From: Hymenobacter negativus
Lineage (GTDB): Bacteria > Bacteroidota > Bacteroidia > Cytophagales > Hymenobacteraceae
NCBI RefSeq assembly: GCF_017571495.1
Contig: NZ_JAGETZ010000001.1
Coordinates: forward strand, 62,001-126,000
Length of the DNA: 64,000 bases
Direction of reading: 5' to 3'
Made by a program: the position numbers and the translations under genes. This document shows, one piece after another, positions 8,055 to 16,443 of the stretch. The notes beneath the pieces are model-generated. The model saw only the letters and a program-made list of their open reading frames with translations, ran no database searches and was not told where the DNA came from. Each line of letters starts with the position of its first letter. The first letter of the stretch is position 1.

Positions 8055-10973
8055 ATGCCCGCATACCGTCCCGAAGAAATCGAAAAGAAGTGGCAGGCCC
8101 ACTGGAAACAGCACCACACGTTCCAGGCCCAGAACCACTCCGACAAGCCCAAGTATTACGTACTCGACATGTTCCCCTATCCCTCCGGAGCGGGCCTACA
8201 CGTGGGGCACCCGCTGGGCTACATTGCCTCCGATATTGTGACGCGCTACAAGCGCCTGCAGGGCTTCAATGTGCTGCATCCCATGGGTTTCGACTCCTTC
8301 GGCCTGCCCGCCGAGCAGTACGCCATCCAGACCGGCCAGCACCCGGCCGTGACCACGGAGCAAAACATCGACACCTACATCAAACAGCTCAGTAGCCTGG
8401 GCTTCAGCTACGACTGGAGCCGCGAGGTGCGGACGTCGGACCCCAGCTACTACAAGTGGACGCAGTGGATTTTCCTCAAGCTGTTTAACTCCTGGTACAA
8501 CCTCGACACCGACCGCGCCGAGCCTCTCACCGAGCTCACCGCCCGCTTTGCCGAGAGCGGCAGCGAGGGCATCCGCGCCGCCGGCGATGACGAGGAGCGG
8601 CAAGTATTTACGGCCGGGCAGTGGCAGATGATGAGCGAAAAGCAGAAGCTGGCCGCTGTGCTCCCCTACCGCCTCGCCTATCAGCAGGACACCTTTGTGA
8701 ACTGGTGCGCCGGCCTGGGCACGGTGCTCTCCAATGATGAAGTGAAAGACGGCCTCTCGGAGCGCGGCGGCTTCCCCGTCGAGCGCCGCCTCATGCCGCA
8801 GTGGAGCCTGCGCATCACTGCCTACGCCGACCGCCTGCTGCAGGGACTCGACCAGCTCGACTGGCCCGACGCCGTGAAGGAGATGCAGCGCAACTGGATT
8901 GGCAAGAGCATCGGGGCCGAAGTGACTTTCCCGGTGCAGGGCTCCGAAACGGCGCAAATCAAGGTCTACACCACGCGGGTTGACACCATTTACGGTGCCA
9001 CCTTCCTCGTTTTGGCCCCGGAGCATGAGTTGGTAGACCAGCTCACCACGCCCGAACAGCGCGCGGCGGTGGACGAGTACATTGCCGCCACCAAGCGCCG
9101 CTCGGAGCGCGACCGCATGGCCGACGCCAAAACCGTGTCGGGCGTGTTTACCGGCGCGTATGCCCTGAACCCGGTCAACAACGAGCCCGTGCAAATCTGG
9201 CTGGCCGACTACGTGCTGGCCGGCTACGGCACCGGCGCCGTGATGGCCGTGCCCAGCGGCGACCAGCGCGACTGGCTGTTTGCCACGCATTTCGGCCTGC
9301 CCATCCCGGTTATCTCCGATGCCCAAAAGGACATCGACCAGCAGGCCGACCCCACCAAGGAAGGCCGCTACATCAACTCGGGCATCATCAACGGCCTCAC
9401 CTACAAGGAGGCCACCGCCACCCTCATCGCCTTCCTCGAAGAAAAGGGCCTGGGCAAGGGCAAGGTGAATTTCCGCCAGCGCGACGCCATTTTCGGCCGC
9501 CAGCGCTACTGGGGCGAGCCCATTCCCATCTACTACAAGGAAGGCACCGCCTACGGCATCGCCGAGAGTGACCTGCCGCTGGTGCTGCCCGAAATCGACG
9601 AGTACAAGCCCACCGAAACCGGCGAGCCGCCCCTCGGCCGCGCCCAAAACTGGCTCTACCGCGGCCAATACCCCTACGAGCTGAGCACCATGCCCGGCTG
9701 GGCGGGCTCCTCCTGGTACTACCTGCGCTACATGGACCCGCACAACGACGCCCGCTTCGTGAGCGAAGGCGCCGAGCAGTACTGGGGCTCCGTGGACCTC
9801 TACATGGGCGGGGCCGAGCACGCCACCGGCCACCTGCTCTACGCCCGCTTCTGGTACCTCTTCCTGAAAGACCTGGGCCTCGTCAGCAGCAGCGAGCCCT
9901 TCCAGAAACTGATTAACCAAGGCATGATTCTGGGCCGGTCGAATCTGATTTACAGATTTAGAGGCACAAATATCATTTTCTCAGCTGGAATTGCTCAGCA
10001 AATTCTTGCTGGTGTTAACGCTTACGTTCCTCATTTGCCTCAAGGTGTCTATACTCCACAGGAGGTTTTCAAACTACTTGAAGAACGTCTCGGCAAGCAG
10101 TATTTGGAAGACAATGATATTGTCTTAACTCCTAGATTATATTTTGATATCCTTCATGTTGATATCAAGCTTGCAGAAAAAGATATTCTAGATACTGAAG
10201 GCTTAAAAAAATGGCGGGATGACTTTGAAGACGCAGTATTCATTACAGAAGACGGCATTGTGAAATGTGGCGTAATCGAAAATGAGAAAATGTCTAAGTC
10301 TCTACACAACGTTGTTACCCCCGATGTGCTAATCGACAAATACGGCGCGGACGCCCTGCGTCTCTACGAGATGTTCCTCGGCCCGCTGGAGCAGTACAAG
10401 CCCTGGAACACCAACGGCATCAGCGGCGTGGGCGGCTTCCTCAAGAAGTTCTGGCGCCTCTTTCACCCCGAAGACGGTGCCCTGTCCATCACCGACGAGC
10501 CCGCCACCCCGGCCGAGCTCAAGGTGCTGCACAAAGCCATTCAGAAGGCCCAGGAAGACATCGAGAAGTTCAGCTTCAACACCTCCGTCAGCCTGTTCAT
10601 GATTACCGTGAACGAGCTCACGGCTCTCAAGTGCCACAAGCGCGCCATCCTGGAGCCGCTCGTGCTGCTGGTGTCGCCCTTCGCGCCGCACCTCGCCGAG
10701 GAGCTGTGGCAGGAGCTGGGCCACGAGGCCGGCAGCATCAGCCACGCCCGCTACCCCGAGTTCCGCCAGGAATTCCTGGTCGAAGACACCGTGACCTACC
10801 CCCTGGCCATCAACGGCAAAGTGCGCGAGCAGATGCAGTTTGCCGCCACCGCCACCGCCCCCGAGATTGAAGCCGCCGTGCTGGCCTCCGATTTCCTGGC
10901 CAAGCACGGCGAAGGCAAGTCGGCCAAGAAGGTGATTGTGGTGCCCGGCCGCATGGTGAACGTGGTAGTGTAA
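8055..10973 (+). CDS. leuS: Leucyl-tRNA synthetase with AT-rich internal patch
   Basis: Charges tRNA-Leu with leucine. The HIGH-type motif is HVGHPLGY (residues about 49-56), the editing domain spans the middle (GTGAVMAVPSGDQRDW near 395), and KMSKS is at about 745-749, followed by the anticodon-binding domain. Start at 8055 gives MPAYRPEEIEKKWQ, standard for the family. The notable feature is codons about 630-755: GC falls from about 63-68 percent in adjoining lines to 38.6 percent over 9961-10320 (hand count), with A/T-ending codons throughout. The patch covers the region just before KMSKS and carries more residues than I expect for Bacteroidota LeuRS, yet stays in frame and keeps recognisable family sequence (HVDIKLAEKD, KKWRDDF). 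It looks like a recombined segment from a low-GC donor. Confidence 0.96.
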   Translation: MPAYRPEEIEKKWQAHWKQHHTFQAQNHSDKPKYYVLDMFPYPSGAGLHVGHPLGYIASDIVTRYKRLQGFNVLHPMGFDSFGLPAEQYAIQTGQHPAVTTEQNIDTYIKQLSSLGFSYDWSREVRTSDPSYYKWTQWIFLKLFNSWYNLDTDRAEPLTELTARFAESGSEGIRAAGDDEERQVFTAGQWQMMSEKQKLAAVLPYRLAYQQDTFVNWCAGLGTVLSNDEVKDGLSERGGFPVERRLMPQWSLRITAYADRLLQGLDQLDWPDAVKEMQRNWIGKSIGAEVTFPVQGSETAQIKVYTTRVDTIYGATFLVLAPEHELVDQLTTPEQRAAVDEYIAATKRRSERDRMADAKTVSGVFTGAYALNPVNNEPVQIWLADYVLAGYGTGAVMAVPSGDQRDWLFATHFGLPIPVISDAQKDIDQQADPTKEGRYINSGIINGLTYKEATATLIAFLEEKGLGKGKVNFRQRDAIFGRQRYWGEPIPIYYKEGTAYGIAESDLPLVLPEIDEYKPTETGEPPLGRAQNWLYRGQYPYELSTMPGWAGSSWYYLRYMDPHNDARFVSEGAEQYWGSVDLYMGGAEHATGHLLYARFWYLFLKDLGLVSSSEPFQKLINQGMILGRSNLIYRFRGTNIIFSAGIAQQILAGVNAYVPHLPQGVYTPQEVFKLLEERLGKQYLEDNDIVLTPRLYFDILHVDIKLAEKDILDTEGLKKWRDDFEDAVFITEDGIVKCGVIENEKMSKSLHNVVTPDVLIDKYGADALRLYEMFLGPLEQYKPWNTNGISGVGGFLKKFWRLFHPEDGALSITDEPATPAELKVLHKAIQKAQEDIEKFSFNTSVSLFMITVNELTALKCHKRAILEPLVLLVSPFAPHLAEELWQELGHEAGSISHARYPEFRQEFLVEDTVTYPLAINGKVREQMQFAATATAPEIEAAVLASDFLAKHGEGKSAKKVIVVPGRMVNVVV
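9941..10318 (+). other. Low-GC mosaic segment inside leuS
   Basis: About 380 bp with sharply different base and codon use from the rest of leuS. The left edge is near the codons after GMILGRS and the right edge just after NVVTPD. In-frame, no stop, no intein splice motifs, no terminal repeats noticed. It encodes the segment corresponding to the leucine-specific insertion zone and the KMSKS loop. Confidence 0.85.
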
Positions 10974-11001
10974 TTACCAGAGCAAATTTGCTTAAAAAAC
11001 G

Positions 11002-11034
11002 AAACGCCCGCTGGAATTCCAGCGGGCGTTTTTT
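11002..11034 (+). terminator. Rho-independent terminator of leuS
   Basis: Arms of 13 bp (11002-11014 and 11019-11031) around an AATT loop, GC-rich stem CGCCCGCTGG, followed by a T run. Located 28 nt after the leuS stop. Confidence 0.88.
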
Positions 11035-11138
11035 ATATGGTTGTTGCTATGCAAAAAGAGCTAATTAATTGCTCAGAAATGACCGGTGGCTAGATGCTGC
11101 CGGTATCTTTACCGCTCATTTATCGCCAACTTTTTTTC

Positions 11139-12797
11139 ATGAAAAAACTATTACCCTTTCTCCTGAGCGCCTTCTCCCTGGGTGCCCAAGCACAATCTAC
11201 TCCGGCCTGGACCTGGGCCAAAATGCTTGCCAGCAGCAATCTGACCAGCGCCGGTACCATGACCACCGACGCCGCCGGCAATACCTACCTGGCCGGGGGC
11301 TTTAGCCAGCCCCTCACGCTGGCCCCCGGCACCGTGCTCACCACCAGCTCCGGCCAGGATGGTTTTGTGGCCAAGTACGACCCTTCGGGGACGCTGCTGT
11401 GGTCGCGGCAGTTAGCCGGTTTTTTCAACGACGGCTTTCAAAAGGTACTGATTGACGGCACCGGCAAGGTGACGCTGGTGGGCTCGTCGAGCGACGGGGC
11501 CCAGATTGGCGGCTTCACTTTCTCCAGCAATGGTTTCGGCCCGGTAGTCGTCGTCACGCAGCTCGATGCGCAGGGCCAGGTGCTTTCCATGACGGAAGTG
11601 GGCAGCGGTTCTTCGCTCATCATTGCCGATATGGCTCTGGATGCTGCTGGCAACAGCTACATCAGCGGCACGTTTGGCCTCAGCGCCACCTTTGGCAGCT
11701 TCTCCCTCAGCACCCCCATCGTGGGCACCAGCATCGCCTTCGACCAATTCCTGGTTAAAGTCTCTCCGCAGGGCGTTCCGCTGTGGGCGCAGCAGGGCGG
11801 CCGGTCGGCAGCACCGTCAGGCACCGGTACCAACTTCTACTACAATAGCCTGGCCGTGGAGCCCAGCGGCAACGTGTACCTCACCTGGACCTGCAACGCC
11901 AATGCGGGCGGTTTCGGGTCGTTGTCCATGCCCGCCGGCTACGGCGATGCAGACGTGTTGGTAGTGAAGTATGACACGCAGGGTACGCCGCAGTGGGTGC
12001 AGCGAGTCGGCAGCCCCGGCCTCGATTTTGCCGGCAACACCGCGCTCGATGCCAGTGGCCGGCTCGTGGTACCGGGCTTCATTTCGGGCGCGGGCACTTT
12101 CGGCAGCCAGACCCTAGCGTCCCCGGCGGGCGTTGCCACCGGCTACGTGTGGGTACTAAATCCGGCTACCGGGGCCAGTAGCTGGGTCCGTGCCCTGAGC
12201 GGCACCGTGGGCGCTGCCTATCGGGGCGTGACGACTGATGCGGCCGGCAACATCTACGCCGCCGGGCAGTTTAGCGGCCAGGGCACCCTCGGCACGGCTA
12301 CCCTCTCCAACGCCGGTGGCTTGGATGGGCTGATTGCCAGCTATTCTTCGGCCGGCAACGTGAACTGGTCGGTCAAAACCGACGGTGTTGGCGACGAATC
12401 CCCCCTTTATGTGTCGCTCGATGGCACCAACCGCCTCGCCGTAGCGGGCATCCTCAACGGAGCTGGCCTGTTTGGCACCGCCGCCCTCACCGGCCAAAAC
12501 GCGCCCGTTGGCAACATTTTCCTTGCTCACATGGGCTCGGTTGTCACGGCCTCCCGCTCGGCGCAGCCCGTGGCGCAACTGGCCCTCTACCCCAACCCTG
12601 CCGCGGCTACCGATGCGGTGACTCTTCCGCAGCTGCCGGCCGGCACTGCCCTTACCCTTACCGACGCGCTGGGCCGCATAGTGCGGCGGCCAGCCGGCCC
12701 GGCGTTGTCTCTGGCAGGCCTGGCAACGGGCGTGTACGTGGTGCAAGCCACCGCTCCCAATGGCCAGCAGTGGACCAACCGGCTTGTTGTGAAATAA
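11139..12797 (+). CDS. Secreted beta-propeller (SBBP-type) protein with T9SS sorting domain
   Basis: 552 residues. A signal peptide (MKKLLPFLLSAFSLGAQAQ) leads into repeated blades of the form DAAGNxYxxGxF followed by GTxLxTSxG and KYDxxGxxLW, typical of bacterial SBBP/NHL-like propellers, running to about residue 460. The C-terminus is a type IX secretion sorting domain: LALYPNPAAATDAVTLP, a central ALGRIV strand and the terminal GVYVVQATAPNG..NRLVVK. Type A domains of this kind send the protein through the outer membrane and are removed at the surface. The ATG at 11139 starts the signal peptide; upstream in-frame codons are not signal-like. A near-match promoter TATCTTTA lies at 11104-11111. 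No catalytic motif is visible; an adhesive or binding role is possible. Confidence 0.85.
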   Translation: MKKLLPFLLSAFSLGAQAQSTPAWTWAKMLASSNLTSAGTMTTDAAGNTYLAGGFSQPLTLAPGTVLTTSSGQDGFVAKYDPSGTLLWSRQLAGFFNDGFQKVLIDGTGKVTLVGSSSDGAQIGGFTFSSNGFGPVVVVTQLDAQGQVLSMTEVGSGSSLIIADMALDAAGNSYISGTFGLSATFGSFSLSTPIVGTSIAFDQFLVKVSPQGVPLWAQQGGRSAAPSGTGTNFYYNSLAVEPSGNVYLTWTCNANAGGFGSLSMPAGYGDADVLVVKYDTQGTPQWVQRVGSPGLDFAGNTALDASGRLVVPGFISGAGTFGSQTLASPAGVATGYVWVLNPATGASSWVRALSGTVGAAYRGVTTDAAGNIYAAGQFSGQGTLGTATLSNAGGLDGLIASYSSAGNVNWSVKTDGVGDESPLYVSLDGTNRLAVAGILNGAGLFGTAALTGQNAPVGNIFLAHMGSVVTASRSAQPVAQLALYPNPAAATDAVTLPQLPAGTALTLTDALGRIVRRPAGPALSLAGLATGVYVVQATAPNGQQWTNRLVVK

Positions 12798-12814
12798 TGC
12801 TGTTGATGTTGATT

Positions 12815-12850
12815 AAAAAAGGGACTGGCGATATCGCCAGTCCCTTTTTT
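12815..12850. terminator. Bidirectional terminator
   Basis: A perfect 36-bp palindrome, A6 then GGGACTGGCGAT and its complement ending in T6, between two convergent T9SS cargo genes. Confidence 0.9.
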
Positions 12851-12905
12851 ATGAACCCACTGTTCGTGTTAATGCTTTTCCTGAGTTTGCCAGTGACGGG
12901 TTCAT

Positions 12906-14300
12906 TTATTGCACCTTCTGCACCTTGGTGCGGCCCAGCACTCGCTCACCGGCCACTACGGTGAGGTAATAGGTACCAACTTGGTAGCGGCTCAGGTCCA
13001 ACGAGAAGCTGGCGGGAGCGGCCAGGGCGGCGGCACCAATTTGCTGGCCCAAGGCATTAGTTAGCACCCAGCGCGTGGCCATGGCATCAGTGGCGGGCCA
13101 GGCGATGGTGGCCTGGCTAGCCGTGGGGTTGGGGTATGCGGTGATGGCCGTGGAAACGGTGCGCGTCACGGTTTGCACGGGGCTGTAGCTGGCCGCACCG
13201 TCGGCATCTACCTGCTTGAGGCGGTAATAGCTCACGGCGCTCAACGGCGCAGCATCCCGGTAGCTGTAGCTGCGGGCAACCTGGCTGGTGCCGGCACCTT
13301 CTACCCAAGCCAGCTTCGTGAAAGCCTCGCCATTGGCAGAGCGCTGCACCTCAAAACCCAGGCTGTTTTTCTCGGATGCAGTGCTCCAGGACAGGTTCAC
13401 GGCCGCGCCAGCAGCGGTAGCCTGAAAAACCGTCAGTTCGACCGGCAGTGGGGCGACGTAGCTGCCCACCACTTGCATCTCATAGAGTGAGAAGCCGTAG
13501 CCGGTGCCGCGGGTTACACCGAACATGCGCACGTAGCGACCGGTGGTCGTGAGGGCTATTTCGTTGACGTGGCTGGTGTTGTTGGTTACGGTCGTAATTG
13601 TGGTCCAATTGGTGGCGTCATTCGAGACATCGAGGTGGAAATTCCTGCCGTAGGCAATTTCCCAAATCAGGTTCACCTGGGTGATGTTGGTGCTACGGCC
13701 TAGGTCCACGTACAGCCACTGATTGTCGTTGTAGGTGCTGCCCCAGCGCGAGGTATTGTTGGCATCAAATGCCTTGGCCGGCTCAAACCCGCCCTGGTCC
13801 GAAGAGGCAACCGCCGTTTTGCCCAAGGCCAGGTTGTTGGCCGGATTGGGGGACGTCCTAAACACCTCAAACTCATAGAGCGAGTACCCATAAGAGGTGG
13901 CCCGCGCCGTGCCAGCCATTTTCACGTAGCGGCCGGAAGTGGCCAGGCCCGTGAAATCACTGTAGGTTGTGGCATTGCCGGTTACCGTTGCCACCGTGGT
14001 CCAGGCCATGTTATCGCTCGATACCTGAATGGTAAAGTCCTTGCCGTAGGCATTTTCCCAACTCAGCCGAACCCGGTCGATGGGTTGAACCGTGCCCAGG
14101 TCAACGGTAATCTGCTGGTTATCGGAAGAAGCGCTTTCCCAGCGGGTGTTGCCGTCGCCATCGATGGCACGCGCGGCTGGTTGGGACGCCGAAGAAGCGG
14201 TAGCCGTTTTACCCAAGGCAAGATTTTGGGCTTGGGTAGGAAGACAGGCCAGGAGCAGAAGTCCCAGTAGACAGGTCAGGTGTAGCAGATTGTATTTCAT
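12906..14300 (-). CDS. Secreted protein with two discoidin (F5/8 type C) domains and T9SS sorting domain
   Basis: About 464 residues: signal peptide (MKYNLLHLTCLLGLLLLACLPTQAQ), two tandem galactose-binding-like domains (about 26-160 and 160-285, each starting NLALGKTA and holding WES/WGS then VDLG and GRYV), a fibronectin-like spacer (LPVELTVFQATAAGAAVNLSWSTASEKNSLGF and YYRLKQVDADG), and a T9SS type A sorting domain (TAYPNPTASQATIAWP to the C-terminus). No catalytic domain is present, so this is likely a surface or released glycan-binding protein. The ATG at 14300 is preferred over 14309 because it sits directly before the signal peptide. A TAATTTTG promoter element is at 14333-14340. Its ligand cannot be named; the nearby PUL makes plant polysaccharide plausible but unproven. 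Confidence 0.86.
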   Translation of the reverse strand: MKYNLLHLTCLLGLLLLACLPTQAQNLALGKTATASSASQPAARAIDGDGNTRWESASSDNQQITVDLGTVQPIDRVRLSWENAYGKDFTIQVSSDNMAWTTVATVTGNATTYSDFTGLATSGRYVKMAGTARATSYGYSLYEFEVFRTSPNPANNLALGKTAVASSDQGGFEPAKAFDANNTSRWGSTYNDNQWLYVDLGRSTNITQVNLIWEIAYGRNFHLDVSNDATNWTTITTVTNNTSHVNEIALTTTGRYVRMFGVTRGTGYGFSLYEMQVVGSYVAPLPVELTVFQATAAGAAVNLSWSTASEKNSLGFEVQRSANGEAFTKLAWVEGAGTSQVARSYSYRDAAPLSAVSYYRLKQVDADGAASYSPVQTVTRTVSTAITAYPNPTASQATIAWPATDAMATRWVLTNALGQQIGAAALAAPASFSLDLSRYQVGTYYLTVVAGERVLGRTKVQKVQ

Positions 14301-14332
14301 AAGGCTCATCTTTTAAGCGACTAGCTTGAGCC

Positions 14333-14340
14333 CAAAATTA
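14333..14340 (-). promoter_or_regulatory. -7 promoter element of the discoidin gene
   Basis: TAATTTTG on the minus strand, 32 nt before the ATG at 14300. Confidence 0.55.
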
Positions 14341-14444
14341 CCGGCCCTGCCAGCAGCCAGGGATGCAAAAACGTTGAACCAGACCATTTGCGCGACTATC
14401 GGAGCTATTTTCCCGGTGGTTGCCAGGCCCGGTTCGTCCGCATA

Positions 14445-14483
14445 GAAAAAGCCCCGAACTGAAAACTCAGCCGGGGCTTTTTC
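14445..14483. terminator. Terminator after the acyltransferase gene
   Basis: Stem of GAAAAAGCCCCG (14445-14456) and its complement (14472-14483) with A/T runs on both sides; it follows the minus-strand acyltransferase stop. Confidence 0.82.
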
Positions 14484-14501
14484 GTGCATCGTACTCGTGG
14501 T

Positions 14502-15590
14502 TTAGGCGCGCTTGGCGCGGAAGAGCTGGCCGGAAAGCCGCATGCAGGGCGTTTCAACGTATCGGTAAAACAAGTAGGAAATACCCACTGCGGTACCAAT
14601 GCAGACAATGAGCGCGAGCACAACCGTGGCCAGGTTCACCACCGGAATGAGGCGGATGAGCAGCAGTTCCATGGTGGCGCCCACGATGATGTGCAGCAGG
14701 TAGAGCGAATAGGAAATATTGCCGAAGAACGTGGCCACCGGGTTGCTGAAGCGCAGGTAGATAATGGCCAGCGCGGTGGCTACACCGGCCAGCACGGGTG
14801 CCGACGTCACCTGAAACACGCCGATAACCGAGAACAGCGCCAGCACAGCGAAGAAGTAGTTGCGCGAAATCAACTTATCGAACATCAGCCAAGTAGCCAT
14901 GCCAAAGGTAAACAGCACGTTGTAGTGAAACAGCGTCTGCTCGGGCATGCCGGGGATGTAGTACGATGCACTCAGGGCCAGCCCCAGGGCCATGATGCCC
15001 CACGAATACTTGCGCAGCAAAGGGAACAGCAGCCCCAGCACCAGGTAAAACTCGAACTCGATGCTCAGCGTCCAGAAGATGCCATTAATCCACTGATACG
15101 TAGTGAAGGGGATAGTGAACAGCAGGTTGTGCACCAGCATGGGCACGGTGATGGGCTTCGAGAACGGTGACGCCGTTAAATGGAAATAATCGACCAGGAA
15201 ACAGACGCCCGCGAAGATGACCATGGTGAGGTAAGCCGGCGGTCCGATGCGCACAAAGCGACGCACCATAAACTGACCAAATTTCTTGAGCGAGTAGTTG
15301 CTGCGAGCCAGTGCAAACGGAATGATGAAGCCGGATATCACGAAGAATATTTCTACTCCCAGGTACCCACGGTGGCCCACAAACTGCATTATCGGGTGCC
15401 GGAAGGTGCTTAAGGCGCCGGTGGTGTAGTGAAACAGACAGACGCTGAGCGCGGCAATGCCCCGCAGCCCGTCCAGGATGGTAATGTGCGCTTTGGCACG
15501 CGGGGCCGCCGGGACTGCGGTGGCCTCTCCAACTGGACTAGCATCTTTTTCGGTTTCGAAAGGCGACGGCTCGGATAGAACTGGTTTCAT
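14502..15590 (-). CDS. Acyltransferase family 3 membrane protein
   Basis: 362 residues, integral inner-membrane enzyme that moves acyl groups (often acetyl) onto sugars or lipids. After a charged cytoplasmic N-terminus (residues 1-36), the fold opens with ILDGLRGIAALSVCLFHY, containing the conserved R and H of the family, followed by RGYLGVEIFFVISGFII and then about ten hydrophobic segments, including WINGIFWTLSIEFEFYLVLGLLFP and the terminal YRYVETP helix. The ATG at 15590 follows a TAATTTTG promoter element at 15612-15619. It stands alone, with terminators on both sides, so its substrate is not indicated by context. Confidence 0.92.
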   Translation of the reverse strand: MKPVLSEPSPFETEKDASPVGEATAVPAAPRAKAHITILDGLRGIAALSVCLFHYTTGALSTFRHPIMQFVGHRGYLGVEIFFVISGFIIPFALARSNYSLKKFGQFMVRRFVRIGPPAYLTMVIFAGVCFLVDYFHLTASPFSKPITVPMLVHNLLFTIPFTTYQWINGIFWTLSIEFEFYLVLGLLFPLLRKYSWGIMALGLALSASYYIPGMPEQTLFHYNVLFTFGMATWLMFDKLISRNYFFAVLALFSVIGVFQVTSAPVLAGVATALAIIYLRFSNPVATFFGNISYSLYLLHIIVGATMELLLIRLIPVVNLATVVLALIVCIGTAVGISYLFYRYVETPCMRLSGQLFRAKRA

Positions 15591-15611
15591 CTAGCAATTA
15601 AAAATTGAAAT

Positions 15612-15619
15612 CAAAATTA
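15612..15619 (-). promoter_or_regulatory. -7 promoter element of the acyltransferase gene
   Basis: TAATTTTG on the minus strand, 21 nt before the ATG at 15590. Confidence 0.55.
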
Positions 15620-15691
15620 CGCTACATCAGGCAAATGCTGATGGGCGGATTTGGACTTTCCCATTTTCATGACTGTACTGCCTCCCTTTGC

Positions 15692-15748
15692 TACCCATTA
15701 GCTAAAAGCCCCACCAGCATGCTGGCGGGGCTTTTAGCTAATGGGTAA
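15692..15748. terminator. Long hairpin terminator
   Basis: Arms of 21 bp (15692-15712 and 15728-15748) with a further CCAGC/GCTGG pairing near the loop; the stem holds AAAAGCCCC. It follows the stop of the YjbR-type gene on the minus strand. Confidence 0.85.
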
Positions 15749-15762
15749 AATCTGCCGTATTG

Positions 15763-16113
15763 CTATGCGTCCAGCGCAGCCTTTACGGCTTTTGGCAGCG
15801 AGGCCCGCACTAGTTCGTACGAGTGGTCAATCAGCTCTCGTAGCTGGCCTTCGGGCACGCCCGTGCCAATGAGGACGGTATTCCAGTGCTTCTTGTTCAT
15901 GTGGTAGCCGGGCAGCACGTAATCGTGCGCCTCGCGCAGCTCCTCGGCCCGCTCAGGGTCGCACTTCAGGTTGATGCTGCCGAAGGTATCGATGTCGGTT
16001 AAGGCGAAAACTTTGCCGCCTACTTTGAATACCAGCGTTTCGGGGCCGAAAGGTGTTTCTTCGGTCACGCCGGCTTTTAGAAGGCAGTAGTCGCGAAAAT
16101 CCTCGATGTTCAT
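15763..16113 (-). CDS. MmcQ/YjbR family protein
   Basis: 116-residue cytosolic protein of the YjbR/CyaY-like fold family. Visible family features are the start MNIEDFRDYCLLKAGVTEETPFGPETLVFKVGGKVFAL, the core INLKCDPERAEELRE, and GYHMNKKHWNTV followed by the LIDHSYELVRASLPK helix. Members have been described as possible DNA-binding proteins, but no reaction or pathway is established. It is probably cotranscribed with the small membrane protein just upstream (start 16297; 10-nt gap) and is followed by a strong terminator. Confidence 0.9.
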   Translation of the reverse strand: MNIEDFRDYCLLKAGVTEETPFGPETLVFKVGGKVFALTDIDTFGSINLKCDPERAEELREAHDYVLPGYHMNKKHWNTVLIGTGVPEGQLRELIDHSYELVRASLPKAVKAALDA

Positions 16114-16123
16114 TCGCAGTCTA

Positions 16124-16297
16124 TTACAGCACGTAGCGGAACAGCATAATCACCAAACACACCAGGAACATGGCCAGGCTGAGCTTATTGATGAAGTGCA
16201 TGGTCTTCATGTTGAAGTTATTCTTCCGGTTGGGGTCGTGCTTGCGGAAGTAGTAACCGAGGACGGGGCCGAAATTGAAGAGGTTTTTACCGTTCAT
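16124..16297 (-). CDS. Small membrane protein (DUF6728-like)
   Basis: 57 residues: a short N-terminal GYYFRKHDPNRKNNFNMK motif and one C-terminal membrane helix (about residues 35-56, LSLAMFLVCLVIMLFRYVL). It resembles a small protein family common in Bacteroidota with an FRKxDPNRxxNFN signature; I assign the DUF number from memory, so treat it as tentative. The ATG at 16297 is chosen because the upstream in-frame stretch to 16375 is not protein-like. Ends 10 nt before the YjbR-type gene. Function unknown. Confidence 0.72.
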   Translation of the reverse strand: MNGKNLFNFGPVLGYYFRKHDPNRKNNFNMKTMHFINKLSLAMFLVCLVIMLFRYVL

Positions 16298-16443
16298 GGC
16301 GAGGCGGGTTTTGGTGGCATGAAGGTAACACCAAGCCCGGCAGAATGATTTGCCGCGGCCCACAATTACTGCCAAAAAGCGCCTCTGTAAAGCAAGCCTA
16401 ACGGGCCGGTTTACGAGAGTCGCGGCAGCAGTGCAATTCCTGC

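Noticed and set aside
8196..9920. 574-codon open frame antisense to leuS
   Set aside because: It mirrors the leuS codon pattern of a GC-rich gene; the translation has no family features and leuS is certain.
9941..10318. Intein or intron in leuS
   Set aside because: No splice motifs, no homing endonuclease sequence, and the segment itself encodes expected LeuRS residues including KMSKS.
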